From the NCBI RefSeq assembly GCF_051020955.1, contig NW_027476404.1, forward strand, positions 62,001 to 126,000: a stretch of DNA of 64,000 nt. Direction: 5' to 3'. Source of the DNA: Megalopta genalis (taxonomy: Eukaryota > Arthropoda > Insecta > Hymenoptera > Halictidae). A program made the translations under genes and the position numbers. Of this stretch, positions 24,938 through 40,200 are shown piece after piece (position 1 is the first letter of the stretch; the number at the start of each line of letters is the position of its first letter). The notes beneath the pieces were generated by a model that made no database searches, was not told the DNA's origin, and saw nothing but the letters and a program-made list of their open reading frames with translations.

Positions 24938-27129
24938 GTGTTCCGCACGGATTTGAAGCTAGCTCGTTTATTTCGCCTGCATTTGAAGCTACATCACTTA
25001 TATCCCATGTATTTTAAGCTAAAGCATTTCTTTCGCATGGATTTGAATCTAAACCTTCTACATCGCATTGATTTAAAGCTACATCATGTGTTTCGCATGG
25101 ATTTTAAGCCAACTCGTTTATTTCGACAGCATTTGAAGCTATATCACTTATATCGCAAGTATTTGTAGCTAAATCATTTGTTTCGCATGGATTTGAAGAT
25201 AAACCTTATACATCGCATTGATTTGAAGCTACATCATGTGTTCCGTAAGGATTTGAAGCTAACTCGTTTATTTCGCCTGCATTTGAAGCTACATCACTTA
25301 TATCGCAAGTATTTGTAACTAAATCATTTGTTTCGCATGGATTTGAAGATAAACCTTATACATCGCATTGATTTGTAGCTACATCTTGTGTTCCGCATGG
25401 ATTTGAAGCTAGCTCGTTTATTTCGCCTGCATTTGAAGCTACATCACTTATATCGCAAGTATTTGAAGCTGAAGCATTTCTATCGCATGGATTTGAAGTT
25501 AAGCCTTCTACATCACAATGATTTGCTGTTACAACATGTGTTTCGCATGGATTTGAAGCCAACTCGTTTATTTCGCCAGCATTTGAAGCTATATCACTTA
25601 TATCGCAAGTATTTGTAGCTAAATTATTTCTTTCGCAAGGATTTGAAACTATCTCGTTTACTTCGCCAGCATTTGCAGCTATATAACTTATATCGCAAGT
25701 ATTTGTAGCTAAATCATTTGTTTCCCATGGATTTGAAGCTAAACCTTATACATCGTATTGATTTGAAGATAAACCTTACACATTGCATTGATTAGAAGCT
25801 ACATCATGTGCTCCGCATGGATTTGAAGCTAAATCGTTTATTTCGCCTGCATTTGAAGCTACATCACTTATATCGCATGTATTTTAAGCTAAAGCATTTC
25901 TTTCGCATGGATTTGAATCTAAACCTTCTACATCGCATTGATTTAAAGCTACATCATGTGTTCCGTATGGATTTGAAGCTAACTCGTTTATTTCGCCTGC
26001 ATTTGAAGCTACATCACTTATATCGCAAGTATTTGATGCTAAAGCATTTCTTTCGCATGGATTTGAAGCAAAAGCCTTCTACATCGCATTGATTTGATGC
26101 TACAACATGTGTTTCGCTTTGATTTGAAGCCAACTCGTTTATTTCGCCAGCATTTGAAGCTATATCACTTATATCGCAAGTATTTGTAGCTAAATCATTT
26201 GTTTCGCATGGATTTGAAGATAAACCTTATACATCGCATTGATTTGTAGCTACATCATGTGTTCCGCACGGATTTGAAGCTAGCTCGTTTATTTCGCCTG
26301 CATTTGAAGCTAAAGCATTTCTATCGCATGGATTTGAAGCTAAGCCTTCTACATCACAATCATTTGATGTTACAACATGTGTTTCGCATGGATTTGAAGC
26401 CAACTCGTTTATTTCGCCAGCATTTGAAGCTATATCACTTATATCGCAAGTATTTGTAGCTAAATCATTTGTTTCGCATGGATTTGAAGCTAAACCTTCT
26501 ACATCGCATTGATTTGAAGCTACATCGTGGGTTTCGCATGGATTTGGAGCTAAATCGTTTATTTCGCCTGCATTTGAAGCTACATCACTTATGCCGCAAG
26601 TATTTGAAGCTAAAGCATTTCTTTCGCATGGATTTAAAGCAAAAGCCTTCTACATCGCATTGATTTGATGCTACAACATGTGTTTCGCATGGATTTTAAG
26701 CCAACTCGTTTATTTCGCAGGATTTGAAGCTATATCACTTATATCGCAAGTATTTGTAGCTAAATCATTTGTTTCGCATGGATTTGAAGCTAAACCTTCT
26801 ACATCGCATTGATTTGAAGCTACATCGTGGGTTTCGCATGGATTTGAAGCTAAATCGTTTATTTCGCCTGCATTTGAAGCTACATCACTTATACCGCAAG
26901 TATTTGAAGCTAAAGCATTTCTTTCGCATGGATTTAAAGCAAAAGCCTTCTACATCGCATTGATTTGATGCTAAAACATGTGTTTCGCATGGATTTTAAG
27001 CCAACTCGTTTATTTCGCCAGCATTTGAAGCTATATCACTTATATCGCAAGTATTTGTAGCTAAATCATTTGTTTCGCATGGATTTGAAGATAAACCTTA
27101 TACATCGCATTGATTTGTAGCTACATCAT
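24938..27129. repeat. 2,192 bp block, copy 1 (nested in the 10.5 kb duplication)
   Basis: This segment matches 27130-29321 at offset 2,192 (73 x 30 + 2). The +2 equals three 31 bp units (near 26070, 26640 and 26940) minus one 29 bp unit (26719-26747). Its first part also matches 23617-24760 at offset 1,321 (44 x 30 + 1). The pair was then copied again within the 10.5 kb duplication, to 35.4-39.8 kb. Confidence 0.87.
26719..26747. repeat. 29 bp B unit lacking one base (cgcaggattt form)
   Basis: The B unit begins aggatttgaagc where relatives read cagcatttgaagc, so one base is missing. It is shared with the equivalent positions near 28.91, 37.22 and 39.41 kb. This shows that these four segments descend from one copy. 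Confidence 0.85.
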
Positions 27130-29321
27130 GTGTTCCGCACGGATTTGAAGCTAGCTCGTTTATTTCGCCTGCATTTGAAGCTACATCACTTATATCCCAT
27201 GTATTTTAAGCTAAAGCATTTCTTTCGCATGGATTTGAATCTAAACCTTCTACATCGCATTGATTTAAAGCTACATCATGTGTTTCGCATGGATTTTAAG
27301 CCAACTCGTTTATTTCGACAGCATTTGAAGCTATATCACTTATATCGCAAGTATTTGTAGCTAAATCATTTGTTTCGCATGGATTTGAAGATAAACCTTA
27401 TACATCGCATTGATTTGAAGCTACATCATGTGTTCCGTAAGGATTTGAAGCTAACTCGTTTATTTCGCCTGCATTTGAAGCTACATCACTTATATCGCAA
27501 GTATTTGTAACTAAATCATTTGTTTCGCATGGATTTGAAGATAAACCTTATACATCGCATTGATTTGTAGCTACATCTTGTGTTCCGCATGGATTTGAAG
27601 CTAGCTCGTTTATTTCGCCTGCATTTGAAGCTACATCACTTATATCGCAAGTATTTGAAGCTGAAGCATTTCTATCGCATGGATTTGAAGTTAAGCCTTC
27701 TACATCACAATGATTTGCTGTTACAACATGTGTTTCGCATGGATTTGAAGCCAACTCGTTTATTTCGCCAGCATTTGAAGCTATATCACTTATATCGCAA
27801 GTATTTGTAGCTAAATTATTTCTTTCGCAAGGATTTGAAACTATCTCGTTTACTTCGCCAGCATTTGCAGCTATATAACTTATATCGCAAGTATTTGTAG
27901 CTAAATCATTTGTTTCCCATGGATTTGAAGCTAAACCTTATACATCGTATTGATTTGAAGATAAACCTTACACATTGCATTGATTAGAAGCTACATCATG
28001 TGCTCCGCATGGATTTGAAGCTAAATCGTTTATTTCGCCTGCATTTGAAGCTACATCACTTATATCGCATGTATTTTAAGCTAAAGCATTTCTTTCGCAT
28101 GGATTTGAATCTAAACCTTCTACATCGCATTGATTTAAAGCTACATCATGTGTTCCGTATGGATTTGAAGCTAACTCGTTTATTTCGCCTGCATTTGAAG
28201 CTACATCACTTATATCGCAAGTATTTGATGCTAAAGCATTTCTTTCGCATGGATTTGAAGCAAAAGCCTTCTACATCGCATTGATTTGATGCTACAACAT
28301 GTGTTCCGCTTTGATTTGAAGCCAACTCGTTTATTTCGCCAGCATTTGAAGCTATATCACTTATATCGCAAGTATTTGTAGCTAAATCATTTGTTTCGCA
28401 TGGATTTGAAGATAAACCTTATACATCGCATTGATTTGTAGCTACATCATGTGTTCCGCACGGATTTGAAGCTAGCTCGTTTATTTCGCCTGCATTTGAA
28501 GCTAAAGCATTTCTATCGCATGGATTTGAAGCTAAGCCTTCTACATCACAATCATTTGATGTTACAACATGTGTTTCGCATGGATTTGAAGCCAACTCGT
28601 TTATTTCGCCAGCATTTGAAGCTATATCACTTATATCGCAAGTATTTGTAGCTAAATCATTTGTTTCGCATGGATTTGAAGCTAAACCTTCTACATCGCA
28701 TTGATTTGAAGCTACATCGTGGGTTTCGCATGGATTTGGAGCTAAATCGTTTATTTCGCCTGCATTTGAAGCTACATCACTTATGCCGCAAGTATTTGAA
28801 GCTAAAGCATTTCTTTCGCATGGATTTAAAGCAAAAGCCTTCTACATCGCATTGATTTGATGCTACAACATGTGTTTCGCATGGATTTTAAGCCAACTCG
28901 TTTATTTCGCAGGATTTGAAGCTATATCACTTATATCGCAAGTATTTGTAGCTAAATCATTTGTTTCGCATGGATTTGAAGCTAAACCTTCTACATCGCA
29001 TTGATTTGAAGCTACATCGTGGGTTTCGCATGGATTTGAAGCTAAATCGTTTATTTCGCCTGCATTTGAAGCTACATCACTTATATCGCAAGTATTTGAT
29101 GCTAAAGCATTTCTTTCGCATGGATTTGAAGCAAAAGCCTTCTACATCGCATTGATTTGATGCTACAACATGTGTTTCGCTTTGATTTGAAGCCAACTCG
29201 TTTATTTCGCCAGCATTTGAAGCTATATCACTTATATCGCAAGTATTTGTAGCTAAATCATTTGTTTCGCATGGATTTGAAGATAAACCTTATACATCGC
29301 ATTGATTTGTAGCTACATCAT
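27130..29321. repeat. 2,192 bp block, copy 2 (nested in the 10.5 kb duplication)
   Basis: This is the second copy of 24938-27129. It agrees closely until 29086, apart from 28306 (c for t). From 29086 to 29189 it carries seven variants that the homologous positions near 27.0, 37.5 and 39.6 kb do not share. Confidence 0.85.
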
Positions 29322-32300
29322 GTGTTCCGCACGGATTTGAAGCTAGCTCGTTTATTTCGCCTGCATTTGAAGCTAAAGCATTTCTATCGCATGGATTTGA
29401 AGCTAAGCCTTCTACATCACAATCATTTGATGTTACAACATGTGTTTCGCATGGATTTGAAGCCAACTCGTTTATTTCGCCAGCATTTGAAGCTATATCA
29501 CTTATATCGCAAGTATTTGTAGCTAAATCATTTGTTTCGCATGGATTTGAAGCTAAACCTTCTACATCGCATTGATTTGAAGCTACATCGTGGGTTTCGC
29601 ATGGATTTGAAGCTAAATCGTTTATTTCGCCTGCATTTGAAGCTACATCACTTATACCGCAAGTATTTGAAGCTAAAGCATTTCTTTCGCATGGATTTAA
29701 AGCAAAAGCCTTCTACATCGCATTGATTTGATGCTACAACATGTGTTTCGCATGGATTTTAAGCCAACTCGTTTATTTCGCCAGCATTTGAAGCTATATC
29801 ACTTATATCGCAAGTATTTGTAGCTAAATCATTTGTTTCGCATGGATTTGAAGCTAAACGTTCTACATCGCATTGATTTGAAGCTACATCGTGGGTTTCG
29901 CATGGATTTGAAGCTAAATCGTTTATTTCGCCTGCATTTGAAGCTACATCACTTATACCGCAAGTATTTGAAGCTAAAGCATTTCTTTCGCATGGATTTA
30001 AAGCAAAAGCCTTCTACATCGCATTGATTTGATGCTACAACATGTGTTTCGCATGGATTTTAAGCCAACTCGTTTATTTCGCCAGCATTTGAAGCTATAT
30101 CACTTATATCGCAAGTATTTGTAGCTAAATCATTTGTTTCGCATGGATTTGAAGATAAACCTTATACATCGCATTGATTTGTAGCTACATCATGTGTTCC
30201 GCACGGATTTGAAGCTAGCTCGTTTATTTCGCCTGCATTTGAAGCTACATCACTTATATCGCAAGTATTTGAAGCTAAAGCATTTCTTCCACATGGATTT
30301 GAAGCTAAACCTTCTACATCGCATTGATTTGATGCTACAACATTTGTTTCGCAAGGATTTGAAGCTATCTCGTTTATTTCGCCAGCATTTGCAGCTATAT
30401 CACTTATATCGCAAGTATTTGAAGCTAAATCATTTATTTCGCATGGATTTGGTTCTAAACCATCTACATCGCATTGATTTGAAGCTACATCATGTGTTCC
30501 GCATGGATTTGAAGCTAACTCGTTTATTTCGCCAGCATTTGAAGCTATATCACTTATATCGCAAGTATTTGTAGCTAAATCATTTGTTTCGCATGGATTT
30601 GAAGATAAACCTTATACATCGCATTGATTTGTAGCTACATCATGTGTTCCGCACGGATTTGAAGCTAGCTCGTTTATTTCGCCTGCATTTGAAGCTACAT
30701 CACTTATATCGCAAGTATTTGAAGCTGAAGCATTTCTATCGCATGGATTTGAAGTTAAGCCTTCTACATCACAATGATTTGATTTTACAACATGTGTTTC
30801 GCATGGATTTGAAGCCAACTCGTTTATTTCGCCAGAATTTGAAGCTATATCACTTATATCGCAAGTATTTGTAGCTAAATTATTTGTTTCGCAAGGATTT
30901 GAAGCTATCTCGTTTACTTCGCCAGCATTTGCAGCTATATAACTTATATCGCAAGTATTTGTAGCTAAATCATTTGTTTCCCATGGATTTGAAGCTAAAC
31001 CTTATACATCGTATTGATTTGAAGATAAACCTTACACATTGCATTGATTAGAAGCTACATCATGTGCTCCGCATGGATTTGAAGCTAAATCGTTTATTTC
31101 GCCTGCATTTGAAGCTACATCACTTATATCGCATGTATTTTAAGCTAAAGCATTTCTTTCGCATGGATTTGAATCTAAACCTTCTACATCGCATTGATTT
31201 AAAGCTACATCATGTGTTCCGTATGGATTTGAAGCTAACTCGTTTATTTCGCCTGCATTTGAAGCTACATCAATTATATCGCAAGTATTTGATGCTAAAG
31301 CATTTCTTTCGCATCGATTTGAAGCTAAACCTTCTACATCGCATTGATTTGAAGCTACATCATGTGTTCCGCATGGATTTGAAGCTAACTCGTTTATTTC
31401 GCTTGCATTTGGAGCTATATCACTTATATCGCAAGTATTTGTAGCTAAATTATTTGTTTCGCAAGGATTTGAAGCTATCTCGTTTACTTCGCCAGCATTT
31501 GCAGCTATATAACTTATATCGCAAGTATTTGTAGCTAAATCATTTGTTTCCCATGGATTTGAAGCTAAACCTTATACATCGTATTGATTTGAAGATAAAC
31601 CTTATACATCGCATTGATTTGTAGCTACATCATGTGTTCCGCACGGATTTGAAGCTAGCTCGTTTATTTCGCCTGCATTTGAAGCTACATCACTTATATC
31701 GCAAGTATTTGAAGCTAAAGCATTTCTTCCACATGGATTTGAAGCTAAACCTTCTACATCGCATTGATTTGATGCTACAACATTTGTTTCGCAAGGATTT
31801 GAAGCTATCTCGTTTATTTCGCCAGCATTTGCAGCTATATCACTTATATCGCAAGTATTTGAAGCTAAATCATTTATTTCGCATGGATTTGAAGCTAAAC
31901 CTTCTACATCGCATTGATTTGATGCTACAACATGTGTTTCGTATGGATTTGAAGCCAACTCGTTTATTTCGCCAGCATTTTAAGCTATATCACTTATATC
32001 GCAAGTATTTGTAGCTAAATCATTTGTTTCGCATGGATTTGAAGATAAACCTTATACATCGCATTGATTTGTAGCTACATCATGTGTTCCGCACGGATTT
32101 GAAGCTAGCTCGTTTATTTCGCCTGCATTTGAAGCTACATCACTTATATCGCAAGTATTTGAAGCTAAAGCATTTCTCTCGCATGGATTTGAAGCTAAAC
32201 CTTCTACATCGCATAGATTTGATGCTCCAACATGTGTTTCGCATGGATTTTAAGCCAACTCGTTTATTTCGCCAGCATTTGAAGCTATATCACTTATATC

Positions 32301-34274
32301 GCAAGTATTTGTAGCTAAATCATTTGTTTCGCATGGATTTGAAGCTATCTCGTTTATTTCGCCAGCATTTGCAGCTTTATCACTTATATCGCAAGTATTT
32401 GAAGCTAAATCATTTGTTTCGCATGGATTTGAATCTATGCCATCTACATCGCATTGATTTGAAACTACATCATGTGTTCCGCATGGATTTGAAGCTAACT
32501 CGTTTATTTCCCGGCATTTGAAGCTACATCAATATATCGTAAGTATTTGAAGCTAATGCATTTTTTTCGCATGCATTTGATGCTAAACCTTCTACATCGC
32601 ATTGATTTGATGCTACAACATGTGTTTCGTTTGGATTTGAAGCCAACTCGTTTATTTCGCCAGCATTTGAAGCTATATCACTTATATCGCAAGTATTTGT
32701 AACTAAATCATTTGTTTCGCATGGATTTGAAGATAAACCTTATACATCGCATTGATTTGTAGCTACATCATGTGTTCCGCACGGATTTGAAGCTAGCTCG
32801 TTTATTTCGCCTGCATTTGAAGCTAAAGCATTTCTATCGCATGGATTTGAAGCTAAGCCTTCTACATCACAATCATTTGATGTTACAACATGTGTTTCGC
32901 ATGGATTTGAAGCCAACTCGTTTAGTTCGCCAGCATTTGAAGCTATATCACTTATATCGCAAGTATTTGTAGCTAAATCATTTGTTTCGCATGGATTTGA
33001 AGATAAACCTTATACATCGCATTGATTTGTAGCTACATCATGTGTTCCGCACGGATTTGAAGCTAGCTCGTTTATTTCGCCTGCATTTGAAGCTACATCA
33101 CTTATATCGCAAGTATTTGAAGCTAAAGCATTTCTCTCGCATGGATTTGAAGCTAAACCTTCTACATCGCATAGATTTGATGCTCCAACATGTGTTTCGC
33201 ATGGATTTTAAGCCAACTCGTTTATTTCGCCAGCATTTGAAGCTATATCACTTATATCGCAAGTATTTGTAGCTAAATCATTTGTTTCGCATGGATTTGA
33301 AGCTATCTCGTTTATTTCGCCAGCATTTGCAGCTTTATCACTTATATCGCAAGTATTTGAAGCTAAATCATTTGTTTCGCATGGATTTGAATCTATGCCA
33401 TCTACATCGCATTGATTTGAAACTACATCATGTGTTCCGCATGGATTTGAAGCTAACTCGTTTATTTCCCGGCATTTGAAGCTACATCAATATATCGTAA
33501 GTATTTGAAGCTAATGCATTTTTTTCGCATGCATTTGATGCTAAACCTTCTACATCGCATTGATTTGATGCTACAACATGTGTTTCGTTTGGATTTGAAG
33601 CCAACTCGTTTATTTCGCCAGCATTTGAAGCTATATCACTTATATCGCAAGTATTTGTAACTAAATCATTTGTTTCGCATGGATTTGAAGATAAACCTTA
33701 TACATCGCATTGATTTGTAGCTACATCATGTGTTCCGCACGGATTTGAAGCTAGCTCGTTTATTTCGCCTGCATTTGAAGCTAAAGCATTTCTATCGCAT
33801 GGATTTGAAGCTAAGCCTTCTACATCACAATCATTTGATGTTACAACATGTGTTTCGCATGGATTTGAAGCCAACTCGTTTAGTTCGCCAGCATTTGAAG
33901 CTATATCACTTATATCGCAAGTATTTGTAGCTAAATCATTTGTTTCGCAAGGATTTGAAGCTATCTCGTTCACTTCGCCAGCATTTGCAGCTATATAACT
34001 TATATCGCAAGTATTTGTAGCTAAATCATTTGTTTCCCATGGATTTGAAGCTAAACCTTATACATCGTATTGATTTGAAGATAAACCTTACACATTGCAT
34101 TGATTAGAAGCTACATCATGTTCTCCGCATGGATTTGAAGCTAAATCGTTTATTTCGCCTGCATTTGAAGCTACATCACTTATATCGCAGGTATTTTAAG
34201 CTAAAGCATTTCTTTCGCATGGATTTGAATCTAAACCTTCTACATCGCATTGATTTAAAGCTACATCAAGGGGT

Positions 34275-37200
34275 TTCGCATGGATTTTAAGCCAACTCGT
34301 TTATTTCGACAGCATTTGAAGCTATATCACTTATATCGCAAGTATTTGTAGCTAAATCATTTGTTTCGCATGGATTTGAAGATAAACCTTATACATCGCA
34401 TTGATTTGAAGCTACATCATGTGTTCCGTAAGGATTTGAAGCTAACTCGTTTATTTCGCCTGCATTTGAAGCTACATCACTTATATCGCAAGTATTTGTA
34501 ACTAAATCATTTGTTTCGCATGGATTTGAAGATAAACCTTATACATCGCATTGATTTGTAGCTACATCTTGTGTTCCGCATGGATTTGAAGCTAGCTCGT
34601 TTATTTCGCCTGCATTTGAAGCTACATCACTTATATCGCAAGTATTTGAAGCTGAAGCATTTCTATCGCATGGATTTGAAGTTAAGCCTTCTACATCACA
34701 ATGATTTGCTGTTACAACATGTGTTTCGCATGGATTTGAAGCCAACTCGTTTATTTCGCCAGCATTTGAAGCTATATCACTTATATCGCAAGTATTTGTA
34801 GCTAAATTATTTCTTTCGCAAGGATTTGAAACTATCTCGTTTACTTCGCCAGCATTTGCAGCTATATAACTTATATCGCAAGTATTTGTAGCTAAATCAT
34901 TTGTTTCCCATGGATTTGAAGCTAAACCTTATACATCGTATTGATTTGAAGATAAACCTTACACATTGCATTGATTAGAAGCTACATCATGTGCTCCGCA
35001 TGGATTTGAAGCTAAATCGTTTATTTCGCCTGCATTTGAAGCTACATCACTTATATCGCATGTATTTTAAGCTAAAGCATTTCTTTCGCATGGATTTGAA
35101 TCTAAACCTTCTACATCGCATTGATTTAAAGCTACATCATGTGTTCCGTATGGATTTGAAGCTAACTCGTTTATTTCGCCTGCATTTGAAGCTACATCAC
35201 TTATATCGCAAGTATTTGATGCTAAAGCAATTCTTTCGCATGGATTTGAAGCAAAAGCCTTCTACATCGCATTGATTTGATGCTACAACATGTGTTTCGC
35301 TTTGATTTGAAGCCAACTCGTTTATTTCGCCAGCATTTGAAGCTATATCACTTATATCGCAAGTATTTGTAGCTAAATCATTTGTTTCGCATGGATTTGA
35401 AGATAAACCTTATACATCGCATTGATTTGTAGCTACATCATGTGTTCCGCACGGATTTGAAGCTAGCTCGTTTATTTCGCCTGCATTTGAAGCTACATCA
35501 CTTATATCCCATGTATTTTAAGCTAAAGCATTTCTTTCGCATGGATTTGAATCTAAACCTTCTACATCGCATTGATTTAAAGCTACATCATGTGTTTCGC
35601 ATGGATTTTAAGCCAACTCGTTTATTTCGACAGCATTTGAAGCTATATCACTTATATCGCAAGTATTTGTAGCTAAATCATTTGTTTCGCATGGATTTGA
35701 AGATAAACCTTATACATCGCATTGATTTGAAGCTACATCATGTGTTCCGTAAGGATTTGAAGCTAACTCGTTTATTTCGCCTGCATTTGAAGCTACATCA
35801 CTTATATCGCAAGTATTTGTAACTAAATCATTTGTTTCGCATGGATTTGAAGATAAACCTTATACATCGCATTGATTTGTAGCTACATCTTGTGTTCCGC
35901 ATGGATTTGAAGCTAGCTCGTTTATTTCGCCTGCATTTGAAGCTACATCACTTATATCGCAAGTATTTGAAGCTGAAGCATTTCTATCGCATGGATTTGA
36001 AGTTAAGCCTTCTACATCACAATGATTTGCTGTTACAACATGTGTTTCGCATGGATTTGAAGCCAACTCGTTTATTTCGCCAGCATTTGAAGCTATATCA
36101 CTTATATCGCAAGTATTTGTAGCTAAATTATTTCTTTCGCAAGGATTTGAAACTATCTCGTTTACTTCGCCAGCATTTGCAGCTATATAACTTATATCGC
36201 AAGTATTTGTAGCTAAATCATTTGTTTCCCATGGATTTGAAGCTAAACCTTATACATCGTATTGATTTGAAGATAAACCTTACACATTGCATTGATTAGA
36301 AGCTACATCATGTGCTCCGCATGGATTTGAAGCTAAATCGTTTATTTCGCCTGCATTTGAAGCTACATCACTTATATCGCATGTATTTTAAGCTAAAGCA
36401 TTTCTTTCGCATGGATTTGAATCTAAACCTTCTACATCGCATTGATTTAAAGCTACATCATGTGTTCCGTATGGATTTGAAGCTAACTCGTTTATTTCGC
36501 CTGCATTTGAAGCTACATCACTTATATCGCAAGTATTTGATGCTAAAGCATTTCTTTCGCATGGATTTGAAGCAAAAGCCTTCTACATCGCATTGATTTG
36601 ATGCTACAACATGTGTTTCGCTTTGATTTGAAGCCAACTCGTTTATTTCGCCAGCATTTGAAGCTATATCACTTATATCGCAAGTATTTGTAGCTAAATC
36701 ATTTGTTTCGCATGGATTTGAAGATAAACCTTATACATCGCATTGATTTGTAGCTACATCATGTGTTCCGCACGGATTTGAAGCTAGCTCGTTTATTTCG
36801 CCTGCATTTGAAGCTAAAGCATTTCTATCGCATGGATTTGAAGCTAAGCCTTCTACATCACAATCATTTGATGTTACAACATGTGTTTCGCATGGATTTG
36901 AAGCCAACTCGTTTATTTCGCCAGCATTTGAAGCTATATCACTTATATCGCAAGTATTTGTAGCTAAATCATTTGTTTCGCATGGATTTGAAGCTAAACC
37001 TTCTACATCGCATTGATTTGAAGCTACATCGTGGGTTTCGCATGGATTTGGAGCTAAATCGTTTATTTCGCCTGCATTTGAAGCTACATCACTTATGCCG
37101 CAAGTATTTGAAGCTAAAGCATTTCTTTCGCATGGATTTAAAGCAAAAGCCTTCTACATCGCATTGATTTGATGCTACAACATGTGTTTCGCATGGATTT

Positions 37201-40200
37201 TAAGCCAACTCGTTTATTTCGCAGGATTTGAAGCTATATCACTTATATCGCAAGTATTTGTAGCTAAATCATTTGTTTCGCATGGATTTGAAGCTAAACC
37301 TTCTACATCGCATTGATTTGAAGCTACATCGTGGGTTTCGCATGGATTTGAAGCTAAATCGTTTATTTCGCCTGCATTTGAAGCTACATCACTTATACCG
37401 CAAGTATTTGAAGCTAAAGCATTTCTTTCGCATGGATTTAAAGCAAAAGCCTTCTACATCGCATTGATTTGATGCTAAAACATGTGTTTCGCATGGATTT
37501 TAAGCCAACTCGTTTATTTCGCCAGCATTTGAAGCTATATCACTTATATCGCAAGTATTTGTAGCTAAATCATTTGTTTCGCATGGATTTGAAGATAAAC
37601 CTTATACATCGCATTGATTTGTAGCTACATCATGTGTTCCGCACGGATTTGAAGCTAGCTCGTTTATTTCGCCTGCATTTGAAGCTACATCACTTATATC
37701 CCATGTATTTTAAGCTAAAGCATTTCTTTCGCATGGATTTGAATCTAAACCTTCTACATCGCATTGATTTAAAGCTACATCATGTGTTTCGCATGGATTT
37801 TAAGCCAACTCGTTTATTTCGACAGCATTTGAAGCTATATCACTTATATCGCAAGTATTTGTAGCTAAATCATTTGTTTCGCATGGATTTGAAGATAAAC
37901 CTTATACATCGCATTGATTTGAAGCTACATCATGTGTTCCGTAAGGATTTGAAGCTAACTCGTTTATTTCGCCTGCATTTGAAGCTACATCACTTATATC
38001 GCAAGTATTTGTAACTAAATCATTTGTTTCGCATGGATTTGAAGATAAACCTTATACATCGCATTGATTTGTAGCTACATCTTGTGTTCCGCATGGATTT
38101 GAAGCTAGCTCGTTTATTTCGCCTGCATTTGAAGCTACATCACTTATATCGCAAGTATTTGAAGCTGAAGCATTTCTATCGCATGGATTTGAAGTTAAGC
38201 CTTCTACATCACAATGATTTGCTGTTACAACATGTGTTTCGCATGGATTTGAAGCCAACTCGTTTATTTCGCCAGCATTTGAAGCTATATCACTTATATC
38301 GCAAGTATTTGTAGCTAAATTATTTCTTTCGCAAGGATTTGAAACTATCTCGTTTACTTCGCCAGCATTTGCAGCTATATAACTTATATCGCAAGTATTT
38401 GTAGCTAAATCATTTGTTTCCCATGGATTTGAAGCTAAACCTTATACATCGTATTGATTTGAAGATAAACCTTACACATTGCATTGATTAGAAGCTACAT
38501 CATGTGCTCCGCATGGATTTGAAGCTAAATCGTTTATTTCGCCTGCATTTGAAGCTACATCACTTATATCGCATGTATTTTAAGCTAAAGCATTTCTTTC
38601 GCATGGATTTGAATCTAAACCTTCTACATCGCATTGATTTAAAGCTACATCATGTGTTCCGTATGGATTTGAAGCTAACTCGTTTATTTCGCCTGCATTT
38701 GAAGCTACATCACTTATATCGCAAGTATTTGATGCTAAAGCATTTCTTTCGCATGGATTTGAAGCAAAAGCCTTCTACATCGCATTGATTTGATGCTACA
38801 ACATGTGTTTCGCTTTGATTTGAAGCCAACTCGTTTATTTCGCCAGCATTTGAAGCTATATCACTTATATCGCAAGTATTTGTAGCTAAATCATTTGTTT
38901 CGCATGGATTTGAAGATAAACCTTATACATCGCATTGATTTGTAGCTACATCATGTGTTCCGCACGGATTTGAAGCTAGCTCGTTTATTTCGCCTGCATT
39001 TGAAGCTAAAGCATTTCTATCGCATGGATTTGAAGCTAAGCCTTCTACATCACAATCATTTGATGTTACAACATGTGTTTCGCATGGATTTGAAGCCAAC
39101 TCGTTTATTTCGCCAGCATTTGAAGCTATATCACTTATATCGCAAGTATTTGTAGCTAAATCATTTGTTTCGCATGGATTTGAAGCTAAACCTTCTACAT
39201 CGCATTGATTTGAAGCTACATCGTGGGTTTCGCATGGATTTGGAGCTAAATCGTTTATTTCGCCTGCATTTGAAGCTACATCACTTATGCCGCAAGTATT
39301 TGAAGCTAAAGCATTTCTTTCGCATGGATTTAAAGCAAAAGCCTTCTACATCGCATTGATTTGATGCTACAACATGTGTTTCGCATGGATTTTAAGCCAA
39401 CTCGTTTATTTCGCAGGATTTGAAGCTATATCACTTATATCGCAAGTATTTGTAGCTAAATCATTTGTTTCGCATGGATTTGAAGCTAAACCTTCTACAT
39501 CGCATTGATTTGAAGCTACATCGTGGGTTTCGCATGGATTTGAAGCTAAATCGTTTATTTCGCCTGCATTTGAAGCTACATCACTTATACCGCAAGTATT
39601 TGAAGCTAAAGCATTTCTTTCGCATGGATTTAAAGCAAAAGCCTTCTACATCGCATTGATTTGATGCTAAAACATGTGTTTCGCATGGATTTTAAGCCAA
39701 CTCGTTTATTTCGCCAGCATTTGAAGCTATATCACTTATATCGCAAGTATTTGTAGCTAAATCATTTGTTTCGCATGGATTTGAAGATAAACCTTATACA
39801 TCGCATTGATTTGTAGCTACATCATGTGTTCCGCACGGATTTGAAGCTAGCTCGTTTATTTCGCCTGCATTTGAAGCTAAAGCATTTCTATCGCATGGAT
39901 TTGAAGCTAAGCCTTCTACATCACAATCATTTGATGTTACAACATGTGTTTCGCATGGATTTGAAGCCAACTCGTTTATTTCGCCAGCATTTGAAGCTAT
40001 ATCACTTATATCGCAAGTATTTGTAGCTAAATCATTTGTTTCGCATGGATTTGAAGCTAAACCTTCTACATCGCATTGATTTGAAGCTACATCGTGGGTT
40101 TCGCATGGATTTGAAGCTAAATCGTTTATTTCGCCTGCATTTGAAGCTACATCACTTATACCGCAAGTATTTGAAGCTAAAGCATTTCTTTCGCATGGAT

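Larger units (their letters stand above)
23771..34274. repeat. 10,504 bp tandem segmental duplication, copy 1
   Basis: This segment is repeated immediately downstream at 34275-44778. Offset 10,504 (350 x 30 + 4) holds for every landmark I checked, from the first units to the last. The residue of 4 equals the sum of the odd-length units in the block: nine gcaaaagcc 31-mers, one caaggggtttcgc 31-mer, two 29-mers and two 28-mers. Apart from a 104 bp patch (29086-29189) I found only three substitutions: 24726, 28306 and 31051. Confidence 0.92.

Noticed and set aside
34261..34300. A transposon or site-specific insertion at the 10.5 kb junction
   Set aside because: The junction joins two array unit types in register through shared tttcgcatggattt, with no foreign sequence, terminal repeats or target-site duplication.
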